DNA from: Euperipatoides rowelli
Lineage: Eukaryota > Onychophora > Udeonychophora > Euonychophora > Peripatopsidae
DNA length: 11,997 nt
Reading direction: 5' to 3' (one strand)
Assembly (NCBI GenBank): GCA_003024985.2
Contig: PXIH01S0032598.1
Shown here in pieces: positions 1-8,235 of the stretch. Positions within the stretch are counted from its first letter, which is position 1. Each line of letters opens with the position of its first letter. The notes beneath the pieces are model-generated. The model was not told the DNA's origin and ran no database searches. It saw only the letters and a program-made list of their open reading frames with translations. The translations under genes were made by a program, and so were the position numbers.

Positions 1-261
1 GAAGCTTAAGTCCAGGAATGACCGTGTGTATGAAGCTTAAGTCCAGGAATGACCGTGTGTATGAAGCTTAAGTCCAGGGATGACCGTGTGTATGAAGCTT
101 AAGTCCAGGAATGACCGTGTGTATGAAGTTTAAGTCCAGGAATGACCGTGTGTATGAAGCTTAAGTCCAGGAATGACCGTGTGTATGAAGCTTAAGTCCA
201 GGAATGACCGTGTGTATGAAGCTTAAAATCCAGGAATGACCGTGTGTATGAAGCTTAAGTC
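1..261. repeat. 31-bp minisatellite array, about 8.4 copies
   Basis: Direct tandem repeats start at 1, 32, 63, 94, 125, 156, 187 and 218, with a partial copy at 250-261. The unit starts GAAGCTTAAGTCCAGG and ends GACCGTGTGTAT. Copies are nearly identical. Copy 3 has an A-to-G change (CCAGGGATG), copy 5 reads GAAGTTTAAG and loses its HindIII site, and copy 8 is 32 bp because GT is replaced by AAA near its middle. All other copies carry AAGCTT. The unit is 14/31 G+C, far above the surrounding DNA. It contains stop triplets on both strands, and 31 is not a multiple of three, so it does not encode a repeat protein. The array begins at base 1, so it probably continues upstream. It ends abruptly at AAGTC before ordinary A+T-rich sequence. 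Confidence 0.97.
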
Positions 262-1072
262 GTGTCAAAATTAGTTACAAATTAAATTAATGATTCTTTT
301 TTGTTTTCCAATCATTAATTTATGAGGTCTAAGTTCTTTTAAAATCGATTAACCCTTTTAATCGGTCAAAAGAAAATCAATATCAGGTTTTAATTTTATC
401 CAGGGTCAAATCTCGATTTAGAAAAAATATTTTTTACCCTTTCGTTTTGCAGTTCTCCGCAGAAAAAAAAAAATCCCTGCTAAGAGCATGTTCATTTTCA
501 TGTCTTCTGAATTGATAAATTTGACTGAAATCAGCTGTTCTATCTAGCTTATTGCCAAATTGTTTTTATCGTATGGGATAAAAGAGAAGCATAGTGAGAA
601 GCATATTGTTTGCAAAGGCATAGTGGTGCAAGATGGCACTGTGGGTTGGCTTGATTAAAGTCCCCCTCCCTCACCTCGTTGACCATAAGAAACTAAGAAA
701 AAAAAAAAGCTTCTTAAATCTAAAAAAAAAACAAAAAAAAAAACACAAAAAGACTTTTATTTAATACATTAAGTCAAATAGTTCATTTTAAAAACATAAG
801 AACATTTGACAAGGAGAAAAATATCACTATTTATTTGTTTGCAATTTATTTTTATTGAAAATAAAATTTAAATTAATTTTGTTTACTTTTGTAAACATAA
901 CCAGGACCCTACTGACATTTTCAAGACAAACCTCCACATTACTGGCATCCTTTAAAGTGAAACAACTTTAAAAAACAAAAATTCATTAATGTAATTTATA
1001 TTGTGGAACTTTTTTTTGTTAAATATTATATTTTAGGTTACTGACTTACCATAATATAATAAATCTTACCAA
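262..1072. other. A+T-rich non-coding spacer with A-tracts
   Basis: I see no open frame or RNA gene here. A somewhat GC-richer patch lies at about 585-690 and includes a pyrimidine run (CCCCCTCCCTCACC). It is followed by A-tracts at 698-708, 722-731 and 733-743. A patch of mixed sequence ending in poly-A on the plus strand could be the tail of an old retroposed copy, but no family is recognisable and no target-site duplication was found. Confidence 0.6.
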
Positions 1073-1096
1073 GTGTGTGTGTGGGGGGGGGGGGGG
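1073..1096. repeat. (GT)5-G14 simple-sequence tract
   Basis: Five GT units (1073-1082) run directly into 14 uninterrupted G residues (1083-1096). T6 and C5 runs follow shortly after. A G run of this length can fold into a quadruplex and is prone to length change and sequencing error, so its exact length is uncertain. Confidence 0.9.
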
Positions 1097-1120
1097 TATT
1101 TTTTCCCCCTTCCTCCTAGC

Positions 1121-1282
1121 TTAGCTCCCTGGGAAAAGCCCATCGCCCCACCATTCCCTACGCCAATGAGTGTTTGCATAGAGTGATTCACTTTTGGAAA
1201 AATCTCTTGTAAAACCGAAGAGGAGTTTCTTAGTCCGAGCAATTGAAAATGTCATTCCTTCCATCTCTTCAATCACACTAGG
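1121..1282 (-). other. Possible terminal coding exon (coding-like island), unrecognised
   Basis: Reading the minus strand, TTATTTGCAG (a plausible 3' splice acceptor, plus-strand 1283-1292) is followed by an open segment of 53 codons starting PSVIEEMEGMTFSIARTKK and ending WWGDGLFPGS before TAA at 1121-1123. The block is distinctly richer in G+C than its neighbours and has a balanced, non-repetitive composition, which is why it stands out. On the minus strand an ATG lies further upstream at about 1327, so an unspliced 68-codon frame is also possible. I do not recognise the peptide or any domain. The G14/C14 tract lies just past the stop. Candidate AATAAA signals on the minus strand (about 830-860) are about 260 bases beyond the stop, but such hexamers are common in A+T-rich DNA. 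It could equally be a fragment of an old mobile element or chance. Confidence 0.2.
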
Positions 1283-1327
1283 CTGCAAATAACGAATTTT
1301 GAAAAGTACAATGGCACATATTTGCAC

Positions 1328-1995
1328 GAATGATAAATCAGGGGATAAAAAAGGATTGTATTTATTTTAAATTAGTTACTGTTAAAATGATTATTTAACA
1401 TTTTCTTAATAAATCGATCATTTTTTAAAAATAAAAAAGGTCTAGCATTAAGTTAGGCAATATTCACTCTTTTCTTTGTATGTTTGGAAAGGGGAGCCAA
1501 ATCATGCAATCACCCTAATATTTCAGGTAAACATAATTTTTTTTAAACATATACATTAAAAAAATGAATTAATATTAACACAGTAAAAATAATTATAATG
1601 CTTTATTTGTGTTATTTTAATTATATTAAAATTATTTGTATGGTAAACATTCTGACCTTGAAAACTTGATTCATGTTCTTATAACTGTTGTAGAAGATTA
1701 TCTATTTGTGACTACTACAAAAGCTGTATATTCTCATATATAATTGTACATTGAATTATTAACAAAAACATCAATATAATGACCAAACATATTGATAATA
1801 AGTAGCAAAATATTGTCTATCAAGAAGTTTTAACTAACATAATAACCCCGTTTTCCCATTTTTATATCAATAAAATTTAATAAATTTTTTTTTTAACTTT
1901 AAATCATTTGTTTAATTTATTGATTTAAATACAATATACTGAATATTCAATAATACAAATAAATATAAATTGATTCAATTTAATTAACTATAATA
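1328..1995. other. A+T-rich non-coding spacer
   Basis: Dense short A/T runs and stop codons occur in all frames. No gene, tRNA or recognisable repeat was found. The stretch from about 1855 to 1995 is almost pure A+T and forms the left flank of the inverted-repeat element. Confidence 0.6.
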
Positions 1996-2107
1996 ATAAC
2001 TATAAGAATAAGGCGTAAGATTTACCCCAAACGGCTGAAACATATTGATGAGATGCAGGTTGCCCTCTCTCCATAAATTTTTCTACTCCTCTAAACTGTT
2101 TTTGAAC
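1996..2107 (+). repeat. Left terminal inverted repeat
   Basis: This is the left arm of the 1996-2684 element. It begins ATAACTATAAGAATAAGG, includes the GC-richer core TACCCCAAACGGCTG and ends near TTTTTGAAC. It pairs with 2574-2684. Confidence 0.88.
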
Positions 2108-2427
2108 CCTAGATATTCCTATTAATTATCAGTGTAAGATTGACCTTTTGCAATTAGTAGTAATAGATATGGTATTGCAGAGATGCCTCATATTCCTCTC
2201 GATTCTAAGCAATAGAAAGTTACTTGAAGTAAGTTATCTTTCTTAGGTTTTATATAGAAATAATACATTAACTTGTAAACTATTACGTTACAATGAATTT
2301 AGTTATAGAGTGTGAATATTTAATATTTTGATGTGGTATTTATTGTTTTATATTGTAAGCATGTGGAGGTTGCATATTTTTTATTTTATTAATTCCAAAT
2401 TCTGCCACCTTCAAATGTGGTGGTGCT

Positions 2428-2458
2428 AGTGCTCAAGGTAATAAAAAGATTGAGCACT
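2428..2458. repeat. Hairpin inside the TIR element
   Basis: AGTGCTCAA (2428-2436) and TTGAGCACT (2450-2458) are perfect inverted 9-mers around a 13-base loop. A second short stem, CCACC (2405-2409) with GGTGG (2419-2423), lies just upstream. Stacked hairpins in the middle of a foldback-type element would favour a folded transcript or single strand. Confidence 0.7.
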
Positions 2459-2573
2459 AAGCTTAAGTTGTCATCGCGGATTTGCCGCTCTCACCTCATT
2501 AATAAATAGTTTCATCACTTAAGTCATGGCCAATCTCGATGGCCTTTATCTTCAATTTACTTTTTTTATTACT

Positions 2574-2684
2574 GTTCAAAACAGTTTATAGGTATACAAA
2601 TATTTATGGAGAGAGGGCAAACTGCGTTTCTTCAATATATTCCAGCCGTTTGGGGTAAGCCTTATGCCTCATTCTTATAGTTAT
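2574..2684 (-). repeat. Right terminal inverted repeat
   Basis: This is the right arm of the 1996-2684 element. Read on the minus strand it starts ATAACTATAAGAATGAGG and runs through TACCCCAAACGGCTGG to GTTTTGAAC. It differs from the left arm by scattered, mostly single-base changes. Confidence 0.88.
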
Positions 2685-3451
2685 AAAACATTTTGTTATG
2701 TTGAACCAGTCTAAAATAAATTAATGATATTTAAGTTCAATTTGCATTCTGAATTTTATGTTTTTACAATGAAGCAACTTTATTTCCTAGTATCAGCTCT
2801 CCATGATGGCTTTAGTCAGTGGGAATAAATAGTCAACCGCTAAAAGGAAGAATAAACCCTGTTTTATTGTAACAGCGCATAAGTTTTTATTTCGTGTTTT
2901 TTAATATTTTTTTATTTAGTGATTTAAAATCTATTTGCCTTTAATAGTTTAAATTTAAATTGACATTAGAACACAGTGCCACTGTTTTTACCATAATTGA
3001 AATTCATTGTGCTATATTGAATTTATGCTTACCGGTACTTGATAAAATAAATATAAAATTAAATCATTTAAATGTTTTTTTGTAAAAAAAAGTTTTTATG
3101 TTCTACTAATTTTTGGGATGGAATGTTTTAAATCAAAATATCAAATGTTGCTTTATATACATAAAAAGTTGTATTTTATTTTTGAAATAAAATTTTACCA
3201 ATGTATTAATCCTGATTTTAAATTATTGGAAATTATAATAGATTATTTCCTTATGAAAAAATTATTTTGACATACTTAAGTATCACACTATCGTTGTGGT
3301 ATCTCTGTGTCTCCAAAATTGTTCTTGTTCAACTACTTCAGGCTATTTGACTCCACTAACTGTTATTTGTTTCTTTGAAAGATGATAGTATTTCTTTTAT
3401 TATAAAAATATTTTATAAGTTTAACATTTAAATTAGTTAGATTTGAGCATA
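2685..3451. other. A+T-rich non-coding spacer
   Basis: No gene was found. A perfect AT-only hairpin (ATTTTATTT at 3173-3181 with AAATAAAAT at 3185-3193) is the only local structure noted, and it is unremarkable in this composition. Confidence 0.55.
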
Positions 3452-3516
3452 TATTATTATTATGATTATGATGATGATGATGGATGATGATGATGATTAT
3501 TGTTATTGTTATTATA
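3452..3516. repeat. Triplet microsatellite, (ATT)n-(GAT)n-(GTTATT)n
   Basis: A run of ATT triplets passes into GAT/ATG triplets (about 3462-3500), interrupted once by an extra G (GATGGATGATG), then into TTG/ATT triplets. It is an ordinary compound microsatellite. ATG-type triplet tails also terminate RTE retrotransposons, but no RTE sequence is visible upstream of this one. Confidence 0.92.
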
Positions 3517-4063
3517 TTGTATGACAGCAAATTTCCTTAAATTTATTGAAGTGATATAATAATTTAACAATCGATAATAAATTTAATCAATTAAGATATT
3601 CTTAGTTTTAATAATTTAAGTTTCTTGCATCTATGTAGCCTAAACTATGAATATTGTCCATGAATAGGTGGAAAAAAAATCTTGTTCCAAATTATCTATT
3701 GCTAATATTATTTTTTGTTAATCTTTCTTTTTCACTTAATTAACTAACGGCGTACAGGTGATAATAAAAATTTAGCAACTTTTTTTTTTTAAAAAAATTT
3801 ATTTCCTGACTTGAAATAAAAACTGAAATTGTAGACTTGAATTTTCTATGATTTGATGTAATGATAACAAGAAGAAAAAAAACCTTGATTGTAGTAGTCT
3901 GCTTTTTAAATGCTTTTTAATTAAAATGTCTTTTTTTTTTTAATTTTTTTTTTTTTTTAAACTGGTTTCCTTTTTTTAAAAAAAAAAAAATTAGTGATTT
4001 AGTTTGAATATTTTGGCAACAGGTTTAAGTTGTACAGTTTGACAGCACATAATTCACGTTTCT
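3517..4063. other. Non-coding spacer with long T and A tracts
   Basis: No gene was found. Homopolymers dominate: T11 then A7 at 3780-3797, T11 at 3931-3941, T15 at 3944-3958, and T7 directly followed by A13 at 3971-3990. Such tracts may be old poly-A tails or replication slippage products, and their lengths are error-prone. Confidence 0.65.
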
Positions 4064-4086
4064 ATGTTTTTTTTTATTTTTTATAG

Positions 4087-4275
4087 ATTGAATACCTTAA
4101 CGTTCCAATTCTTTTTCAATCAAAATATAAATGAAATTTTTGAGATTGAAGAAGATAAGCAATTTAAATATTTGACAGTAAAAGAGGGAAAAAATCATTT
4201 CAAACATTTGGCAAAACGAATCCGATTCATAAATATTTTTTTATTGGTTTTAGGATATCGTATTGATTACAGCTG
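4087..4275 (+). other. Splice-signal-flanked open segment, doubtful exon
   Basis: A T-rich tract ending in TTTTTTATAG (to 4086) resembles a 3' splice acceptor, and CAGCTG/GTAAAC at 4275-4276 resembles a 5' splice donor. Between them one frame is open, continuing from about 4064 to a stop at 4277-4279, and reads in part FEIEEDKQFKYLTVKEGK and HFKHLAKRIRF. I recognise no family. A second acceptor-like TTTTAG ends at 4253 and would leave a 22-base exon, 4254-4275, reading DIVLITAG in another frame. Codon composition is as A+T-rich as the flanks, and no neighbouring exon was identified. Chance is the most likely explanation. Confidence 0.12.
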
Positions 4276-4279
4276 GTAA

Positions 4280-4612
4280 ACATTCTTTACAATCATAATT
4301 TAAGCCTTTGATCTCCTAAATACCTTTGCATACACATAGCTTTTCTTAAATTACATCATAAGTACACTATATTACAATCATAAATCCTTTACACTTGTGT
4401 TTTCTATGCCTCACTAAATTATTTTTATGCTAGACGCTGAAATGAAACGGATAACACAAATTCAATCACCTTCTTTTCATTCTAAAATAAATTGACCTCT
4501 GTCTTAGGAGATTTTCGATGTGGAAGCAATTTTTATTTAGAATGTATTGCACTTTGAAATTCTCTTGCCTGCCAGCTAGTAAAAAGGGTTTTATTAGTAC
4601 TGAGTCATTCAT
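4280..4612. other. A+T-rich non-coding spacer
   Basis: No open frame, RNA gene or repeat could be supported in this stretch. Confidence 0.55.
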
Positions 4613-4670
4613 GACCTAGTAGCTCAGTTTGAACAGCTCACCACGCTGAGTGTTCACTCTCTGCTCACAA
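4613..4670 (+). repeat. Degenerate tRNA-promoter-like block, possible SINE remnant
   Basis: TAGCTCAGTTTG at 4620-4631 matches the start of the Pol III A box found in tRNAs and tRNA-derived SINEs (TRGCNNAGYNGG type). GTGTTCACTCT at about 4650-4660 is a poor B-box match and sits closer to the A box than in a normal tRNA. No cloverleaf can be drawn, so this is not a functional tRNA gene. A related pattern (AGCTCA, then GAGTGT and TCACT) recurs at 4789-4810, which hints at a fragmented repeat family. A chance match remains possible. Confidence 0.25.
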
Positions 4671-5394
4671 GAAAAAAAGTAAATCGTTCATGCTGTCATT
4701 ATAAAAAAAAATCCATATAAATTACTGAGACCAGGAATATACTTAATAATAAATATTGAAGCACAAAGTGAATATTGAAATAATTCAAAGCTCATTATGA
4801 GTGTCTCACTTTAGAGAGTCACGTTTGAGAGCTAGCTCACTAAAAATAATAATAGAAGCTGCCACTAGTGTCTACGATACCTGAGCTGAATATCTGATAA
4901 ATTAAAAAATTCTCCCTGCACTAATCATTTTTCAATTTTTTATTGCTCTTGTAGCAAATTGTTTTCATTCATATTATCCTATCACATAATGTCATCAACG
5001 GGCACTCCATCAAATAAGAGCGCTATTCTCAGCAGTAGAAAATTGATTTCATATTTTTATTTCTTCTTCAAATTCCTTTTAACCTTTGATTTTTTAATTT
5101 AATGTTAGAATTAAAAGAAAATGTTATCTAGGCTTAAACTTGATCGTCAGTTTTGTCGTTGATCGGGTCTAGCAGATATCCTCCTGTTTTACACTTAGCT
5201 CACATGCTTGTTTGCCATGTCTTGGTGCATATCCTAATTTAGTATTAGCATGTATTTGCTAACAACCAGCCTAGAGTTTTTCAAATATTTTTGATATTTA
5301 CTATGAGATCTACTGTTGTATTCTTGACCTGTAACTTAATTTTTGACAAACGTTCCATAACCCTATTTAATTTATCTGGTATATTCTTAAATAT
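4671..5394. other. A+T-rich non-coding spacer
   Basis: There is no convincing gene. The upstream part of an RTE open reading frame, which should carry an apurinic-type endonuclease, was looked for just before 5395 and not seen. Minus-strand open frames near 5281-5466 overlap the start of the retrotransposon relic and look like shadows of it. Confidence 0.5.
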
Positions 5395-7001
5395 AAAGAA
5401 ATTGAGGAGCTGGATAAAAGACATCTCACATGCAGACTCAACAGAATGATAAAAGAATTGCAACAAGGTTGAAGAAAAATAACAGCAGAGATCAAGGCTA
5501 AAGATGAGAAACTTCTATATACAGAAAAAGAGATTGTGAATAGATGGAAACGATATGGAAAGGAACTTTATGAAAAAGGAGAAAATGTGGAGGAACAGGA
5601 ATATTCAGATGGCAATAAAGGACTGTCAAGTTTTAAAGAGGACTTCTGAAAGCTATGAAAATGATAAGGCCAGGATAACATACCAAAAGAATTTCTGAAG
5701 AAGATGGATGACGATTTGCTATAATTTATCACAAACCTAGTGAATGATATATATGACAGGTGAAATTCAAGATGATTTTAAGAGATCAGTTACAATTTCC
5801 TTAACAAAGAAAAGTAATAGTCTATATTGAAGCAATTTTAGAACAATTTTAAGATATTATTAGGAATTATTAAGAAAAATAAGTAAAAACGAGGACAATC
5901 TGTCAGATGGCCAATATGGGTTCAAAAACAACAAAGGCGCTAGAGATGGAATCATGGAATTGAACACCTTAAAACATGAGTTTAAAGGATTATCAGACAC
6001 TGTATAGGATTTGTGGATTTTGAGAAAACTTTTGATAGGGTTGATCATAAGAAACTGGTAAGTATATTGAAGAAGATAGCCATTGATGGAAAGGACTTCA
6101 CAATTATAAGAAACATGTACAAAAGGACAAACAGTAGCATTTAGGATAAATAATAACTGGTGTAAGACAAGGATGCTTGTGGTCTCCCTCATTTTTCATC
6201 ATATATCGTTAAGAAATCATCAATGAAATGCTAAATGACATTGAGGTGATAAAAATAGAAGGAAAGAACAATAGATTGAGGTATGCTGATGACATTGCCA
6301 TTCTCATGGCAAGTTAGGCCAAATTGGAATGAGTTTTGCTAAAAATTAATATAATTGGAGCACAATATAGATTGAAAATCAATATAGGAAAGACAAAAAC
6401 ACAGGTGAATTGGTAACAATGGAAACATTAAACGCAAGATCGAAATGGAAGGAAAAATAGTAGACAAGTGTAAGAATTTATATATTTGGGCAGCTTTATA
6501 ACGGAAAATGGAAGAACTACAAAAGAAATCTGAACAAGGACAAGAATGTTAAATTCTACATTTTGTAAATAAAAAGTGCTTAAGAAGAGACATTAACAAA
6601 CATTTAAAATTGAAGATATTAAAATACTATGTTTGGTCAGTTTCCTTATTCAGATGTAAGACTTGGACTTTAACCAAATACTTGGGAAAAAAAATCAATG
6701 CTATTGATATCTGGCATGCAAGAAGAATGTTGAAATTAAAATGGGCAAATTTGATTAGGAATGTGGTAAAGTTGGGGAGATGGATGATGTAAGGAAAAGA
6801 AAATGGAAATATGCTGAGCATTTCTTGAGATCATCTGCAGGAATTAGATTACTAGTAGCACTTGAGGGATGGTCAGAAAGGGAAAAAAAAAGAAGAGGAA
6901 GACCAATAAGAGAATGGATGGATGATCTTAAGTACTGGGCTAACATCAAGCAATTCTCTGTATTAAAAAGAAGAGCTCTAGAGCTCTTTGGTGATCCATG
7001 A
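5395..7001 (+). pseudogene. Reverse transcriptase pseudogene of the RTE-like element
   Basis: In an active element this protein would copy its own RNA into DNA at a nicked target. Here it is ruined. Recognisable pieces occur in frame 1 at 5395-5646 (KEIEELDKRH, then TEKEIVNRWKRYGKELYE), frame 1 at 5674-5721 (DNIPKEFLKK), frame 2 at 5759-6004 (FKRSVTISLTKK, NLSDGQYGFKNNKGARDG), frame 1 at 6004-6141 (FVDFEKTFDRVDHKKL, motif A, catalytic Asp at 6016-6018), frame 3 at 6159-6416 (GVRQGCLWSPSFF; LRYADDIAIL with YADD at 6282-6293), frame 1 at 6607-6792 (YYVWSVSLFRCKTWTLTK) and frame 3 at 6780-7001 (KRRGRPIREWMDDLKYW). At least five frame changes are needed. Stops interrupt it at 5470, 5647, 5722, 5828, 5861, 6142, 6210, 6315 and 6330, among others. 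The catalytic aspartates survive as sequence only. Open frames on the opposite strand in this interval are shadows. Confidence 0.93.
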
Positions 7002-7030
7002 ACATGAATATGCCTCGAAAAACGCACCCA

Positions 7031-7041
7031 ATGATGATGAT
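7031..7041 (+). repeat. ATG-repeat 3' terminus of the RTE-like element
   Basis: ATGATGATGAT follows the coding remnant after only about 30 bases. RTE-clade elements characteristically end in short tandem repeats rather than poly-A, so this likely marks the 3' boundary of the insertion. Confidence 0.7.
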
Positions 7042-8140
7042 ATCCTTATTTCCATGCATATCATTTGGTTGTGATATTCCATCACACTGCATTATAGTTG
7101 CATGCCAATCTTTTTTTTATTCAAATATTACACCGGAAGTTACAAATTTTTACTGTCTAATATTCATGCTTGTTAAAGCTAATTTAGCCATAGTTAGCTA
7201 GGCAATATAATTTCTGAATCTCCAGCTGACTAACTGAATATAATGGCACCCATTAGGTCTTACTGAAACTCATTCCTCTTGTAAAAATCTTCTTAGCCTA
7301 CTAATGTTTTTATTTATTTATTATTTTAAGTATTTTTTTTGTTGAGGATCACATTTCTACAGAGTTTGGCTTGCTTTTATGAATGGATTAACATCAATGA
7401 TGTTCATATGAATGATTCAAAATTTGGTTCATCATACAGGGCCCTGGGATGGTCATTATGGTGAAAATAGGGAAGGAATCATGAAATGAAATCAGGATAA
7501 GATCCTTACAGCAAATATATGCTAGGCAGGCAATGGATACTTCCCAACTGTAATCAAAAGAGCTTGTGGTTATCCTCATCTGCCAAAATATCAATAATAT
7601 AATTGATCTTATCAAAACCAACTAGTGGAGAAGTATATAGATTCAAGTGGTAGAGTATAAATTGAGGTGTAAGCAGTAGAATGTATGAATATGGAGTATA
7701 CTTGGGGCATAGTTTAAAAAACTTATTACAAACTAGTCTAAAATATATGCTAGTTTTCTCAATTCATCATTTCAACCTGGTCTGCCATATTTTAACTTGT
7801 GAATGTTGATTCAAATTTAAAATAAAAAGCAAGCAAAAACTCTTAGCTTTATTAATATTTTTTTTTTACCTCTGATAACTTCATGATATTTATGTCTTAT
7901 TGTATTTGATCAATGTAAAAGCCATTTCTATGGTCAACATATTCCCTTTCAGGCTACTGTTTTTATCGAACTCACCATTTTATGCTGGTGCTCTTGTACA
8001 TTAATAATGCTATCCATTGCAAACTTCTGCATAAGTAATTTGAAAATTTTTCTCAAGATTTCCAATTAACTAATGTATTTGTCACAACATGCATTCCAAT
8101 ATATATGCTAAGATGATAAGTCTAATTTCTTAACAGTTAA
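7042..8140. other. A+T-rich non-coding spacer
   Basis: Short open frames exist (for example 6998-7201 on the plus strand and 7394-7621 on the minus strand), but their peptides are low-complexity or unrecognisable and no start or splice context supports them. No RNA gene or repeat was identified. Confidence 0.55.
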
Positions 8141-8235
8141 TTTTTGCCTTGACTGGACTGGCCAAGGGGAGAGGGTGATTTCCTTCCAGGCTCTCTTTGA
8201 AGCAGCAGCATCACGCCCTGTTTTGAGTGTCCCAC
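8141..8235. other. GC-richer island of unknown origin
   Basis: A roughly 90-base patch (GGCCAAGGGGAGAGGG, CAGCAGCAGCATCACGCCC) has clearly higher G+C than its surroundings. On the minus strand one frame is open for about 30 codons (including QREPGRKSPSPLGQSSQGK) before TAA. I recognise no family. Its composition suggests inserted or once-coding sequence, but nothing identifies it. Confidence 0.3.

Larger units (their letters stand above)
1996..2684. mobile_element. Non-autonomous long-TIR DNA transposon (MITE-like)
   Basis: The ends of this 689-bp block are inverted copies of each other: 1996-2107 matches the reverse complement of 2574-2684. My hand alignment gives about 15 mismatches and one 1-base gap over about 112 bases, near 86% identity. 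Shared blocks include ATAACTATAAGAAT at the outer edge, then TACCCCAAACGGCTG, TTGCCCTCTCTCCATAAAT and TAAACTG. The interior (2108-2573) has no open frame of useful size, so the element cannot supply its own transposase. The flanks are too A+T-rich to name a target-site duplication with confidence, and ATAA near both edges is only one possibility. The superfamily is therefore not assigned. Divergence between the arms suggests an old insertion. A foldback element or an inverted duplication by another route would look similar. Confidence 0.85.
5395..7041 (+). mobile_element. 5'-truncated, dead RTE-like non-LTR retrotransposon
   Basis: The plus strand carries, in the correct order, a connector region, reverse-transcriptase motifs, the C-terminal region, a stop (6999-7001), about 30 bases of 3' tail and a terminal ATGATGATGAT at 7031-7041. 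A very short 3' tail ending in a triplet repeat is known for the RTE/BovB clade and supports that assignment; a related non-LTR clade is the alternative. The expected N-terminal endonuclease is absent, so the copy covers only about half of a typical 3.2-3.5 kb element. The upstream sequence TATTCTTAAAT (5382-5392) resembles TATCCTTATTT (7041-7051), 8 of 11 matches, which may be a decayed target-site duplication. That would place the 5' junction at about 5393. Confidence 0.9.

Noticed and set aside
3452-3516. GAT/ATG microsatellite as the tail of a second RTE insertion
   Set aside because: No RTE coding or 3'-end sequence can be read in the bases upstream, so it is treated as an ordinary microsatellite.
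5860-6192. 110-codon minus-strand open frame
   Set aside because: It lies exactly antisense to the reverse-transcriptase relic, whose plus-strand motifs are recognisable. Its own peptide is not.
6627-7027. Minus-strand open frames of 64 and 90 codons
   Set aside because: Both are antisense to the C-terminal part of the RTE-like protein, which explains the interval better.
7394-7621. 75-codon minus-strand open frame
   Set aside because: No domain, start context or splice signal. The hydrophobic, isoleucine-rich peptide fits chance in A+T-rich DNA.
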